In this document: piece by piece, positions 8,893 through 18,606 of the stretch
Numbering within the stretch: the stretch's first letter is position 1
Layout of the letters: each line of letters opens with the position of its first letter
Source of the DNA: Chlorogloea sp. CCALA 695
GTDB taxonomy: Bacteria > Cyanobacteriota > Cyanobacteriia > Cyanobacteriales > Chroococcidiopsidaceae
Assembly: GCF_003003885.1 (NCBI RefSeq)
Contig: NZ_PVWN01000041.1
Coordinates: 1 to 40,589, forward strand
DNA length: 40,589 bases
Direction of reading: 5' to 3'
Notes under the pieces: generated by a model
Database searches by the model: none
Told to the model about the DNA's origin: nothing
Seen by the model: the letters and a program-made list of their open reading frames with translations, nothing else
Translations under genes and position numbers: made by a program

Positions 8893-10254
8893 ATGAAAGC
8901 TATTAAAAATAAAATTGAAGTCCCAGAAGCCACAAACCTTTTATGGTTGTTGCTTTTGATTGTGTTACCCGTTGCTGGTATCTGGCTAGGTTCACGTTTT
9001 TTAGATCGTACTAGGCTCGATAGCCCTTACCGCTACAATTTGATTCGTTCTTCATCAGGCACTGTTACTCTGGAATTAGGCAAAGAAATTAGTTTTTACC
9101 AACAACGTATCCGCCAAAATCCCGATGGTGGCTTAGATAGAGCTTTACTCGCTACAGCCTACCTAAAAATGGCTCGTGCTTCAGGAGATGTTAGTTGGTA
9201 TTTGTTAGCAGAGCAAGCGGCTCAAGAGTCGCTTGCTAAATTGCCTTTTAGTAATGAAGGGGCGATTTTAGCTAGTGCGAAAGTTGCAGAAGCTAGACAT
9301 GATTTTGCAAAAGCAATCGAATTAGCCCAAAAAGCTCCTAGTGACAATGCTTTAGGAATCTCGGTTACGGCAAACTTGGCGATGGGTAAGGTGGATAAAG
9401 CCAACCAAGCGGCGGAAACTTTAGTCAATCGAGTTCCTACTCTTGGATCTTTGACGTTACAAGCTTTAGTAGAAGTAGCCCAGGGTAAAGATAAAGAGGC
9501 AATTCAAAATCTTCAGCAAGCTATAGCGATAGAAGAATCAGGAGAGACGGGTAGCTCGGTTTGGGCGCGAAGTCTTCTTGGTCGGCTTTACTACAGGCAA
9601 GGGCAGCTAGAACAAGCCCGCATGCTCTACCAAGAAGCATTGAGGATAACCCCCCAATATCCTCCAGCACTTTTAAATCAAGCTCAGTTAGAGATTCGAC
9701 TGGGCAATTACAAAGCCGCCGAAAAACTTTATTCGCAATTCTTTCAGTTGGTCAATAAGTCTCCCACGGTGTACGATCATGTCGTATTGCGGGGAATGGC
9801 TCGCGTTCAAGACTTACAAGGTGACTTTTCCGAGGCAAAAAAGTGGCGAACTCAAGCCGAAGCAAGGCTACGGGAAGATTTGATTGGCTTCGGACATCGA
9901 AGGGAATTGGCGCAGTTGTTGCTAGAAGGCGATCGCCCGGAAAGTGTAGCGGAATCTCTGACCTTGATGCAGGCAGAAGTAAGTGATCGCCGGGATGCGG
10001 AAACTCTTGCTACTTTAGCTTTAGCTCTTAGTCGTTCGGGGCGCTGGCAAGAAGCTCAACAAGTTATGAATCAGGCGCGACGTTGGGGCATCCGCGATGC
10101 TGGCATATTTCACCAAGCAGGCATAATTGAGCAGGTATTAGGCAATACAGCCCAGGCTAATAAATTCTTTCGACTTGCTCAAGAAACAGACCCCCAATTT
10201 AACAAACAAGCTCAAAAGGCTTTGGGGCTTGGAGTCGGACTCGGTGTGAATTAA
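8893..10254 (+). CDS. Membrane-anchored TPR-repeat protein
   Basis: A 453-aa protein. Residues ~16-38 (TNLLWLLLLIVLPVAGIWLG) form one membrane anchor. The rest is helical TPR-type repeats, for example SVWARSLLGRLYYRQGQLEQ, ARMLYQEALRITPQYPPALL, QAQLEIRLGNYKAAEKLYSQ and GIIEQVLGNTAQANKFFRLA. It is likely a scaffold presenting repeats on one side of the membrane. It lies 74 bp after the DUF4331 gene, with AGAGGTG as ribosome site, and 13-25 bp before the transporter gene. DUF4331, TPR and transporter therefore form one operon. Its partner is unknown. Confidence 0.85.
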   Translation: MKAIKNKIEVPEATNLLWLLLLIVLPVAGIWLGSRFLDRTRLDSPYRYNLIRSSSGTVTLELGKEISFYQQRIRQNPDGGLDRALLATAYLKMARASGDVSWYLLAEQAAQESLAKLPFSNEGAILASAKVAEARHDFAKAIELAQKAPSDNALGISVTANLAMGKVDKANQAAETLVNRVPTLGSLTLQALVEVAQGKDKEAIQNLQQAIAIEESGETGSSVWARSLLGRLYYRQGQLEQARMLYQEALRITPQYPPALLNQAQLEIRLGNYKAAEKLYSQFFQLVNKSPTVYDHVVLRGMARVQDLQGDFSEAKKWRTQAEARLREDLIGFGHRRELAQLLLEGDRPESVAESLTLMQAEVSDRRDAETLATLALALSRSGRWQEAQQVMNQARRWGIRDAGIFHQAGIIEQVLGNTAQANKFFRLAQETDPQFNKQAQKALGLGVGLGVN

Positions 10255-10279
10255 AAAAATTACATTAGTGGTGAATTAT

Positions 10280-11569
10280 ATGCAGAGAAAATGGCGGCTA
10301 GTTGGCTTGAGCCTGATTTCGCTCATCACCTCGCTTTTACTCTCATTTACTTTTGCGAGTTCTAGTTATGCTCATTGGGCAGACTTGTCAGTGGCTGAAG
10401 TTGTCGTCGGCGAAACAAAAACTCAAATAACTCTAACTTTTCCTACAGGTTTGACAGCGTTTGCAGACGATAATCAGGACAATCAGCTTTCCATTGCCGA
10501 AGTCCGCAGCCATCAAGTCCAGTTGCAAAGCTTTTTTAGCGATCGCCTCCGCTTGACTAATGACAAAGGCGATCAATCTGCAATGACTCTCACCTTACAA
10601 GAGGCTACCCAGACCGCTTTGCAGGCTACAGTAGGTACTCATAGCACTTTATTACTAGCCTACACTTGGCTCCAGCCTGTTCAAGGACTAAAACTTTACT
10701 ACAATCTATTTTTGCCGGGAGTATCTATGGCGCGTTGTCTGGCGACCATAATTTACCCGGAGCAGGTACAAAACTATATATTCGATCCCAATAATCGTGA
10801 ACTAACCTTAATTGGGGGTTCGATATGGCAGCAAACGGGAACTTTGCTAGTGGCGATTGCGGTTTCTTTTGTGTGGGGGGGAATGCACGCTATGTCTCCA
10901 GGACATGGAAAAACAATCGTTGGAGCCTACTTAGTAGGGTCGCGTGCTACTGCCCAACACGCCATATTTTTAGGGCTGACGACCACTATTACCCACACTC
11001 TGGCAGTGTTTGCTCTAGGATTAATAGCGCTTTTTGCCTCTCGCTTCGTTGTCCCAGATCAGATATACCCTTGGCTCAGTTGCTTATCAGGTCTTATGGT
11101 AGTAGTGATTGGGCTGAATTTGTTTATTAGCCGACTGCGAAATACTCGTCATAGGACGACGCACCATCACGCCCATCACGACCACCATCATACTCATGGC
11201 GGCAGTAACCATTCTCATTTACCACCAATGACTAACGAAGCGCCCATAACTTGGCGTAGTCTGCTGACTTTAGGAATTTCTGGCGGTCTTGTTCCCTGTC
11301 CTTCTGCTTTGGTTGTTCTGCTGAGTGCTGTTGCTTTGGGTCGTGTTGGTTTTGGACTTGTAATGGTTTTGGCGTTCAGTTTAGGACTAGCAGGAGTGCT
11401 TACTGGTCTAGGATTGCTGCTTGTTCGCACTAAGCGGCTTTTTGATCGCCTACCATCGCAGATGCGCTTAGTTAAAGTATTGCCTGCGGTCAGCGCTCTA
11501 GTTGTGGCATTGATCGGTGTAGGCATTACAACTCAAGCATTGATGCAAATTGGGCTGGTTCGATTTTAA
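10280..11569 (+). CDS. NicO/RcnA-like nickel/cobalt transporter
   Basis: ATG 10280 is preferred over GTG 10268. Residues 1-32 are a signal or first helix ending at SSYAHWA. About 150 extracytoplasmic residues follow, with an EF-hand-like acidic loop DDNQDNQLSIAE. The membrane core has the family signature GGMHAMSPGHGKT near residue 200 and the second half-motif GGLVPCPSALVVLL near 340. A His-rich cytoplasmic loop at about residues 292-313 (HHHAHHDHHHTHGG) is typical of metal-handling NicO/RcnA proteins. Many databases label this family TauE/SafE or HoxN-like. Nickel or cobalt movement is the best guess; direction and metal are not shown. Last large gene of the DUF4331-TPR operon. Confidence 0.85.
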   Translation: MQRKWRLVGLSLISLITSLLLSFTFASSSYAHWADLSVAEVVVGETKTQITLTFPTGLTAFADDNQDNQLSIAEVRSHQVQLQSFFSDRLRLTNDKGDQSAMTLTLQEATQTALQATVGTHSTLLLAYTWLQPVQGLKLYYNLFLPGVSMARCLATIIYPEQVQNYIFDPNNRELTLIGGSIWQQTGTLLVAIAVSFVWGGMHAMSPGHGKTIVGAYLVGSRATAQHAIFLGLTTTITHTLAVFALGLIALFASRFVVPDQIYPWLSCLSGLMVVVIGLNLFISRLRNTRHRTTHHHAHHDHHHTHGGSNHSHLPPMTNEAPITWRSLLTLGISGGLVPCPSALVVLLSAVALGRVGFGLVMVLAFSLGLAGVLTGLGLLLVRTKRLFDRLPSQMRLVKVLPAVSALVVALIGVGITTQALMQIGLVRF

Positions 11570-11608
11570 CTAGATGATTAACAATTTTTTTGTATTAAGA
11601 AAAACCTA

Positions 11609-11959
11609 ATGTTGAAACGATTATTTTGCTTAACTGCTACTATGTCTGTTGCATTAGTGCCATTTTTGAGTGAATCTACTTTTGCTCGTCCCCTATCTAT
11701 AAATTCTCAATATCCAGAAGTACCAAGTCCTAAAAATAATTCGTCACTTTGTTATATGGAAACCAAAGACGGTAGGATTTTAAACCTTGACATTTTATGT
11801 GCAAACAAGCTTGAGAATTCAGGCACAAGTTTAACTCCTATCTTTAAGCCTGTAAATTCATCAGCAGCAACGAGCAGTTTAAAATTGAAAAATAGCTCTA
11901 TTACTACTAAATGCTACTTTGTAGACGCTAACGGTCGCCCCTGTAATACCAGCAATTAA
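11609..11959 (+). CDS. Small secreted hypothetical protein with paired cysteines
   Basis: A 116-aa protein with an N-terminal signal peptide (LFCLTATMSVALVPFLSEST, then FARPL). The mature part has two similar Cys-bounded motifs: SLCYMETKDGRILNLDILC near residue 48 and KCYFVDANGRPC near the end. Each is C-Y-x(3-6)-DG/NGR...C, suggesting two small disulfide-closed hairpins. The middle is Ser/Thr/Asn-rich. It lies 40 bp after the transporter on the same strand and may be the end of that operon. Function not recognised. Confidence 0.65.
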   Translation: MLKRLFCLTATMSVALVPFLSESTFARPLSINSQYPEVPSPKNNSSLCYMETKDGRILNLDILCANKLENSGTSLTPIFKPVNSSAATSSLKLKNSSITTKCYFVDANGRPCNTSN

Positions 11960-11989
11960 ATGAAGTATGCCCTCTATATGCTCTATTCC

Positions 11990-14068
11990 TTAACTAATTT
12001 CCCGTTGCCATAAAATATCTACCACCCGCATCATCCCAGCCTTTAGATGGCGGCGATAGGTACTAAAAGGCAAGTTTAGTAATTCTGCCGCCTTTTCTTG
12101 GGTTAATGCAGGCTGCAAATAAGTACGATGCAAGACTCTGTAGAGTTTTTCGTCTCGTGGTGAAGATAAGAGCGATTCAACAGCTTGCTGTACCACTGCT
12201 TGCAGGGCTGCAATACGTTTTTCCCTTCCCAAAGTGTCAATTTCTACTACTAAACGTGATCGCAATAGAGGGTTTTTATGCAGCACATCAGCACGAGCAA
12301 AGTTACGTAATGCATCTTGGGCGGCTATCGCAAATTCTGGCTGACTAAGAAATAACAGTGGTTCCGTTGATATAGGCAGAGACTTTGCTTGGGCGGAAGC
12401 ATTAATTTCTCTTCGTGCTAATAACTCTTGCCATGCCGAGGCCGATAACACTCGCCAATCATGTCCGTAAACTCCATAACTTCTGGATCCGACTTGAAAA
12501 TCCGCCTCCGGTAGGCGTGTCAAGTCTGCATAAGCAAACATTTCTGCCCAAAAATCCGGTTTGGCACAACAAAAAAAGGTAAAGGCAAGCTCTTTTGTTA
12601 ATCTATGGTGTTGAACAAAGTTAATAAAAATTAGGCTTTGTATAGCTGAAACCTCTTGATAAGTCTCTCTTGCCATCCAAAATCGGAATAAAGTTACACC
12701 ATTCCCTGGCTGTAAGGGAATGCAATAGAGATGTAAATAATTCTGACAAGCGATCGCTCCTGGATCGGCATTTAAGTCTTCTTTACTAGCTTGATGTAGA
12801 GCTATCATAATTACGAAGCCCGCCAACTGCTGTTGTGCATCCCGAAAAACGATTGCACCTTGGGGTTGCCTTGTCAACCAGTGCGCGGCTATTTTCGCAC
12901 TGGCTTCGCCTTCATGTTCTGCCACTATTTTTAGTAGTGTTGGCTTGTCTGTATCTCTCAGCACATCCGTTACCAAGCTACTGTTTTCTTGCCAAATAAA
13001 CCGAGGGCGCACCGCCGAATTATCGCGATGCAGGAAAATGTAATCGAATAATACCCGATGTTGCTCTTGACCTTGGGTTTGCTGTAAGCGCAGCGTGTAA
13101 TAATTACGAGCGCGTTGATGCAACTCGGCGTACCAATCACTATTACGCCACCGCACGTCAGCAATTAATACTTCTCTAGCTAAATCATGGGGAAATAATC
13201 CAAGCTGTCCTGATTCAATAAACGATAATTCCCGCAACCACTCAAATAATCCATAGACATCTCCCTGATTCAGCATTTGTGCTAATACGGTTTCTGTAGT
13301 TATCCGTACTAAAGCACAGGCTTCTAAAGCCATGCGGTGGGCGGGTGTTGGTACATCTTGAATAAATCTTTGCAATAGAGTTTTAATTACATCTGGCACA
13401 GCTTCCGGTTGAAACGAGATTTGTCCATCTTGGGCAAGTACATCAGCAATTAGCGACAAAGCTAGGGGATAACCATGAGTGAAATCTACAACGGTTTGGT
13501 GTGCGGTTTCCGGGATATCTCGTTTAGTAAGGTAATTTTTGCTTTCATTAGGGCTGAGGTTGCGTAAGGACAAAGTATGAATTAAGGCTTGCCAGCCATC
13601 ATCGATGCGCCAAGCTGGTGAAGGGGCTTGACGACCAGCTATAATTATTAGGGTATTCTCTGATAATTGCGGTAAGAATACTTCCCGTAGCCACTGGTCT
13701 AACGGTGTTAAAACTTCGTAAGTGTCGAGAAAAATAACCTGCCGTTCGCTTTGAGAGGCGAGTTTTTCTAAAGGAGACTGGGAGCTATCTAGACTTAGTA
13801 CTACTTTTAAAGCATTAATAAAGGATTCTGGTGTCGGATCTATATTACGTGCATCTAAATAAATTGTTTTTACACGGCTATTACTTAGACGATTAAATTG
13901 TTTGAGTAAGCTTGTTTTGCCGACACCACCAGGACCGAATATATACAGTAGATAAAAAGGTAATTCCGAAGCAGCGATTGCTTTTGCAAACAATTCAAGT
14001 TCCCTCTTACGTCCTACAAATCGGTGATTTCGCTCTGCATTCAAACGTTCTGCTAGATACGGTAACAT
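11990..14068 (-). CDS. STAND-type ATPase regulator with GNAT-like middle and C-terminal HTH
   Basis: About 692 aa from ATG 14068, which has GAGGAAGGG upstream; a TTG at 14086 is less likely. Residues 15-35 (FVGRKRELELFAKAI) begin an AAA/STAND module with Walker A GPGGVGKT at 45-52 and Walker B RQVIFLDTYE at 110-119. A sensor-like IIIAGRQAPSPAWR and an HGYPLALSLIADVL segment follow, as in NB-ARC/MalT-type proteins. Residues ~395-540 (AIVFRDAQQQLAGFVIMIAL and following) look like a GNAT acetyltransferase fold. The end (~655-688, LTQEKAAELLNLPFSTYRRH) is a sigma-region-4/LuxR-like HTH. Probably a signal-gated transcription regulator; a defence role is possible but unsupported. Confidence 0.75.
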   Translation of the reverse strand: MLPYLAERLNAERNHRFVGRKRELELFAKAIAASELPFYLLYIFGPGGVGKTSLLKQFNRLSNSRVKTIYLDARNIDPTPESFINALKVVLSLDSSQSPLEKLASQSERQVIFLDTYEVLTPLDQWLREVFLPQLSENTLIIIAGRQAPSPAWRIDDGWQALIHTLSLRNLSPNESKNYLTKRDIPETAHQTVVDFTHGYPLALSLIADVLAQDGQISFQPEAVPDVIKTLLQRFIQDVPTPAHRMALEACALVRITTETVLAQMLNQGDVYGLFEWLRELSFIESGQLGLFPHDLAREVLIADVRWRNSDWYAELHQRARNYYTLRLQQTQGQEQHRVLFDYIFLHRDNSAVRPRFIWQENSSLVTDVLRDTDKPTLLKIVAEHEGEASAKIAAHWLTRQPQGAIVFRDAQQQLAGFVIMIALHQASKEDLNADPGAIACQNYLHLYCIPLQPGNGVTLFRFWMARETYQEVSAIQSLIFINFVQHHRLTKELAFTFFCCAKPDFWAEMFAYADLTRLPEADFQVGSRSYGVYGHDWRVLSASAWQELLARREINASAQAKSLPISTEPLLFLSQPEFAIAAQDALRNFARADVLHKNPLLRSRLVVEIDTLGREKRIAALQAVVQQAVESLLSSPRDEKLYRVLHRTYLQPALTQEKAAELLNLPFSTYRRHLKAGMMRVVDILWQREIS

Positions 14069-14532
14069 TAGCCCTTCCTCTATCAACTATCAATTAATTA
14101 ATTATCTATGCTGATGAGGGTATAGGGATTGAGCCGAGATACGAGTAATTTAGTGCCACTTCGCTCTTAAGACTTACTATCTCTAGATTTCAGCCATAGT
14201 CCATTTTGCTTGATTAATGTCCGCTAATTAATGATTAGCAGATATAAATTGACTCAAAAAAGGGTTTGCGCGAAGCTGCTATAAGGGGTTATTTGTATAA
14301 ACCCTCGAAAAGGGTGATTAGGGATTTTGACCTAGAATGGGGCTTTACTTTTACATTAGCGCATAACCAATGACAGCTATGCGTTTGGGAGAGTCTCATT
14401 ACTCCTTAAAGCATTTAAGAATTGCCTTTTGAGACATGAAAAAAGACACAATATAGGTGAGTATCAAAAAGTAGAGCTTTTGAGACGTATTTTGTTTTGA
14501 AAAGCTTTGCTGGGAAGAATTTTAAGGAGGTA
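14069..14532. other. Intergenic region upstream of the STAND gene
   Basis: About 460 bp without a recognisable gene. Complementary runs (AAGGGTTT near 14261, AAACCCT near 14300, AAAGGGT near 14308) could form short hairpins. The last 90 bp abut the IS630-type element B. They do not match the sequence expected upstream of the IS630 remnant on its other side, so the flank was rearranged. Confidence 0.4.
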
Positions 14533-15685
14533 ATACCAATTTAAACAGCGTTGAGGGCAGATAGGGCATCGAGGATAAAGGGATAACCCGTAATTGAAGC
14601 AATCACCGGAGCAATTAATGCATTGAGTAATTGATCGACTTTAGTTTGCAGTTGATAAAGAGTTTCAAATGATGCCCACTTGAGGTCAGCTTTGAGGTGT
14701 TCCCACAATCGCTCCATCGGGTTCAACTCTGGGCAGTAAGGCGTTTGAAACAACAAGACAATGTTCTCCGGCACAATCAAATCCCCGCCCTTGTGAAACT
14801 GCCCGTTATCGACTTGCACGATATTGATGCTGTCGGGGTACGCCTTGGACAACTCATCCCTGAACCGCTGATAACACACGGTATCGACATGGGAGAACTG
14901 AAGGAAAAACGCTTTGCCCGTCGCAGGTTCCACTGCCCCGTAGAGCCAGAAGGCTTTGAACAACCATTGCCATGAACCAATCGGTTTGATGCCACAAACG
15001 GTGATTAGTCGCCCCACGATGGTCTTCAGACCAAAGCGACTTCCACCAAAGCACCCAGTAGCGAAGGGGGCGCTGATCTTGCCGCACTTGGCGGTAGTAA
15101 TGGACTAGCAACTCCAAGTCGAGTTCAAGGTTTGCTTAAAAGCCGCTCGCTGCTCGGTATCTTGCTTGCGATTCTGGGGGCGAGCCACCTTGAGCTTGGA
15201 CTTGAGTCGGTAGCGGGTCATCTGGTAAACCGCATGATACTCGGCTTCAACTCCTAACTTTTTGGCTAACCACTGCTGCACTTGCCCATAACTTTTGCAG
15301 CCGTGTTCCGGCTCTTGAAGCCGCTTTGCCAAAGCAGTTTCTGCCCATTGCGGAATCACGCGCACTCCACCTGACGACTTCTTAATCTCCAACATTGCCG
15401 CTACACCTCCGTTTCGGTACAACGACAACCAGGTCTGCAAGGTGTTTCGATGTTTGCCGACCGCTTGAGCAATCGCGCTGATACTGGGGGCATTCTCCTG
15501 TTTGAGCCAGTAAAGCACTTGCAATCGTTCTTTATCCGTTGGCAATTTGGCTTGACGTAGCCGCTCTGCCAGATCATCGAGGCTTTCTTTCACATCAATT
15601 GAGGTAACACCAGCCATTAGTAAAACGCGCTAAACAAATGCTCTGAGTCTAGTGCCTCTGCCCGCCACTCAGTTCAAATTGGTAT
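14533..15685 (-). mobile_element. IS630-family element B
   Basis: The ends are perfect inverted repeats ATACCAATTT (14533-14542) and AAATTGGTAT (15676-15685), flanked by TA on both sides (14531-14532 and 15686-15687). This is the expected IS630 target duplication. The element is 1153 bp with one minus-strand transposase. On the right it abuts a fragment of IS630-type element A inside that element's transposase gene. The left flank does not continue that gene, so a deletion or rearrangement followed the insertion. Confidence 0.85.
14541..15617 (-). pseudogene. IS630-family transposase, inactivated
   Basis: The N-terminal part (15617-15105) carries the HTH (SISAIAQAVGKHRNTLQTWLSLYR) of a well-known cyanobacterial IS630 type. 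The expected LELLVHYYRQVRQDQRPLRYW lies in another frame at about 15117-15055. The C-terminal part returns to the first frame and has VQVDNGQFHKG and TPYCPELNPMERLWEHLK, the second D and E blocks. In the first catalytic block, where IS630 proteins have DESRFG, this copy reads GGSRFG. Both the frame and the first catalytic Asp therefore appear lost. Two compensating frameshifts plus this substitution make it a dead copy. Confidence 0.8.
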
Positions 15686-16040
15686 TACATCAAATTCATC
15701 GATTGGATTGCAGAACTGGCATCGGAGACTTTCCAGACAACCGGACGAATGACAGTGGTAGTGCAAGATAATGGTTCAATACACAAAAGCCACTTGACTC
15801 GCCAACAGTGGCAACGCTGGCAAGCACAGGGTTTGTTTCTGTTTTTCCTGCCCCCGTATTGCTCCGAAATGAACCGGATTGAGGAGCAATGGCATCAACT
15901 TAAGACCCATGAAATTGCCTGACGGATGTTTGAGGCTGAATATGATTTAGCTCTAGCAGTTATGGATGGAATGGAAGCTCTTAGTGTCAAAGGTGGTTAT
16001 GCCCTGGAGCGTTTTAAGTTTAATTCCACCTGACTACTTA
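15686..16040 (+). pseudogene. 3' remnant of IS630-type element A, second copy
   Basis: A diverged copy of the last ~350 bp of the transposase at 1838-2899, beginning at the TACATCAAATT site (2554 in the full copy). It contains the VVVQDNGSIHKS and LPPYCSEMNRIEEQW blocks, then a TGA inside EIA*RMF, and ends at the element's right terminus CCACCTGACTACTTA. The 5' two-thirds are missing, cut off by IS630-type element B. Confidence 0.85.
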
Positions 16041-16184
16041 GATACATTAGGGAAATAATTTACGGTAAAAAAAGAGCAATAACTTACTGGGAAATAACTA
16101 CTGACCCAGAAACTATGCCAGAAAATTCTACGACCTTTGTAATGACCAATATTCAGGGACATCTGAAGAAGACTTTAGGTGACT
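16041..16184 (+). pseudogene. IS701-like transposase fragment
   Basis: One frame reads KKRAITYWEITTDPETMPEN then STTFVMTNIQGHLKKTLGDL. This resembles the region before the final catalytic block of cyanobacterial IS701-family transposases (YWEITTDPETLPENSTWFVM type). The frame is cut at the TA where the next IS630-type element inserted (16185-16186). Its continuation is not found beyond that element, so this is a stranded fragment. Confidence 0.55.
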
Positions 16185-16186
16185 TA

Positions 16187-17374
16187 AGCTAATAGACCTT
16201 TAGAAGGTATAAAATGAAAGCTTGAAGTACAAGGGTCTGGAGGGAGCAATGCCTGCAAAAGGATTTCTAAATTTTGAACAAAAAGAAAAATTGCAAACTC
16301 TAGTGCGCTCTAATAATTGTCCGAGATTAAGAGAACACGCTCTGATATTGTTACTTCAAAATGACGGAAAGACTTATGAAGAGATTGCTAGTTTTATTGG
16401 TTGCGGGTATCGAACGGTAGCTCATTGGTGCGTACATGGCGACCCGAACAACCTAGATAGTTTGAAAGACAAACGACAGCAAGGTAATTACCGAAAAGCT
16501 ACAGAGCAATATATTAAGTTATTACTAGAAGTAGTAGAAAAAGCGCCGTCAGAACTTGGGTATGAATTTGGCAGGTGGACAGGAGAAAGATTATCAACTT
16601 ATCTGGAACAGCAAACAGGAATTAAGTTGAGCAGCAAACAAATTAGTCGAATATTGCAAAAAAAAAGTATGTTTATATCTGGGCGAAGTATAGCTTAGAT
16701 TCTAAGCAAAATCTCCAAGACCGAGCAGTATTTAGGCAAAAACTAGAAACTTACTTGAAAGCTGGAGTTATAGCGCCAGAATTTTTCCAGGTCTGGTTTT
16801 GGGACGAGACTGGATTCAGTTTAAGAGTAATACGACGTAAATCCTGGACACTTCGAGGAAGAAGACAAAAAGTGACGGGTAAACGCACGCCGAGGGCAAA
16901 TAAATGTGATGGGTGGACTACGTTATCATGACAGAAAAAGTCTAAACTTTTTTGTGGATAAAGGTAATGGGGAGAGTTTTTTTGAGTCTTTGGAGAAACT
17001 GAATAAGTTTATTAAAGCTGAATGGGTCCGTCAAGGAAATAAAGACGAGCTTTATGAACGGATAGGTCCGAGAGTTTTAGTTATTTTAGACAATGCCAGT
17101 TATCACAAGCGTCAAGATATTATTGATCAAATAGATAAAGTGTTACCAAATATACAGCTTTGTTTCTTACCAGCTTACAGTCCAGATTTGAATTTAATTG
17201 AATTAGTATGGCATTCCTGTAAAGAGTTTATTGCCCATCGGTTATTTGAGTCCGTTAACCAACTTCAAGAAATCTTAGGGAGATTGCTCAATCAGGGAGA
17301 GCTAGTAATTAACTGGCACAAAAGCATACAGAATAAAGGTAATAAAGTTATTGCAAATTAAATGTCTATTAGCT
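16187..17374 (+). mobile_element. IS630-family element C
   Basis: Inverted ends AGCTAATAGAC (16187-16197) and GTCTATTAGCT (17364-17374) are flanked by TA dinucleotides (16185-16186 and 17375-17376). It is 1188 bp with one transposase frame inside. On its left is an IS701-like fragment and on its right the body of a photolyase gene. Its two flanks therefore belong to different genes, and a deletion or recombination event must have joined them. Confidence 0.85.
16249..17361 (+). pseudogene. IS630-family transposase, broken by two frameshifts
   Basis: ATG 16249 (MPAKGFLNFEQKEKLQTL) opens an HTH region. The first frame ends at 16698, just after a run of nine A at about 16661. The protein continues one frame over (YVYIWAKYSLDSKQNLQDRA, then VWFWDETGFSLRVI with the first catalytic D). 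It returns to the first frame near 16900 (MGGLRYHDRKSLNFF) and has LVILDNASYHKR and LPAYSPDLNLIELVWH, the second D and E blocks. A-run slippage could bypass the first shift, as reported for some IS630 elements, but the second has no such site. Probably inactive. Confidence 0.8.
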
Positions 17375-17376
17375 TA

Positions 17377-18562
17377 CCGCCAACACAAACTCGATTACTA
17401 CCAAGGATTAAACAACTTCCTGCAAACCGATAGTGATCGCCGCGACGAGTGGATGGACGAATACTATACCTACTTGCAGCAGCCGTTACATCGAACGCCA
17501 GAAAGCATTAATACGCCCCAATTAAACCTTGACATTCCACAACTCACCTTCAGCGATTTGAAGCAAAAATACAACCAGTTTTGGGAAACAGAGAATACCT
17601 ACTTTAGTGGCGGTGAGACACAGGCGATCACTACATTAAACTCATTTATAAATTCTCGCTTTCAAGGCTACCACTGGAAAATCTCGCGCCCCTGGCTAAC
17701 TCAACAAGGTGCTACGTCCCACTTATCGCCACATTTAACTTTTGGTACTATCTCTGTTCGACAAGTCTATCAAAGTACCAAAGCTAAGGCTGCCGAATTA
17801 GTCAACAATCCCAAAGCACAATTTTCTCTCAAAGCCTTCCGCGATCGCCTGCGCTGGCACGATAGTTTTACCCAACGGCTGTACTTCCACCCAGAGTTAG
17901 TAGATACCAACCGTTACCCAGAGTTTGACGAGTATTACTCACCTGCCGAATTAAATGAGGAGAAGCAGGAGTTATTTGCTGCCTGGAAAGAAGGGCAAAC
18001 AGGATTCCCCTTAGTAGATGCGTCAATGCGGCAACTCAAAACAATGGGCTGGATGAACTTTCGGATGAGAGCGATGTGTGCTACCTTCCTGTGCATCAAC
18101 TGCGGCATCTCCTGGCATCACGGCGCAGAGCATTACATGAAGTATTTGGTAGACGGGGATTTGGCTATTGACAACTGGCAATGGCAAATGCAAGCAGGGG
18201 TAACAAATCCTTTGTCTGATACATTCCGCATTTACAATCCCAATAAAAACTTAGAGGAAAAGGATGGCGATTTGAAGTTTATCTATCACTGGGTTGAAGA
18301 ACTGCGCGGTTATAATTTGTCAGAAATCCTCAATGGAGCATATTTAAACGAGAGTCCATACCCTGAGCCAATCCTAGACTGGGCGCAGACAAGGAAAGTT
18401 AATGGCAAAATCGTCTCCAACTTGCGTAAACAGGTAAAGCAGCGATTGTTGGCGGAGCAAGGGATAGAGCTAGAACAAGCTGCGATCGCTAAAAAAACAG
18501 TTGATAAATATTGGGAAACTAAAGACAAGCAGTATCAGGAGTACAAGCAGAAAGTATCTTAA
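17377..18562 (+). pseudogene. Photolyase/cryptochrome FAD-binding domain, 5'-truncated
   Basis: From 17378 the frame reads RQHKLDYYQGLNNFLQTDSD and continues to a normal stop at 18562. It includes the FAD-binding photolyase domain: RPWLTQQGATSHLSPHLTFG, KAFRDRLRWHDSFTQRLYF, GQTGFPLVDASMRQLKTMGW, MNFRMRAMCATFL, and LVDGDLAIDNWQWQMQAG followed by NPNKN. These are the flavin and DNA-contact blocks. The N-terminal alpha/beta antenna domain (~130 residues) is missing; IS630-type element C sits exactly at the break. The nominal ATG at 17351 lies inside the insertion sequence. A flavin-binding stub could still be made, but light-repair activity is doubtful. Confidence 0.85.
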
Positions 18563-18606
18563 CTTACTTAAGCGTCTATAGTAACGCTCAAATCTACACT
18601 CCTAAG

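Noticed and set aside
16249-17361. Programmed frameshifting making the IS630-type C transposase active
   Set aside because: The nine-A run could support the first shift, but the return shift near 16900 has no slippery site.
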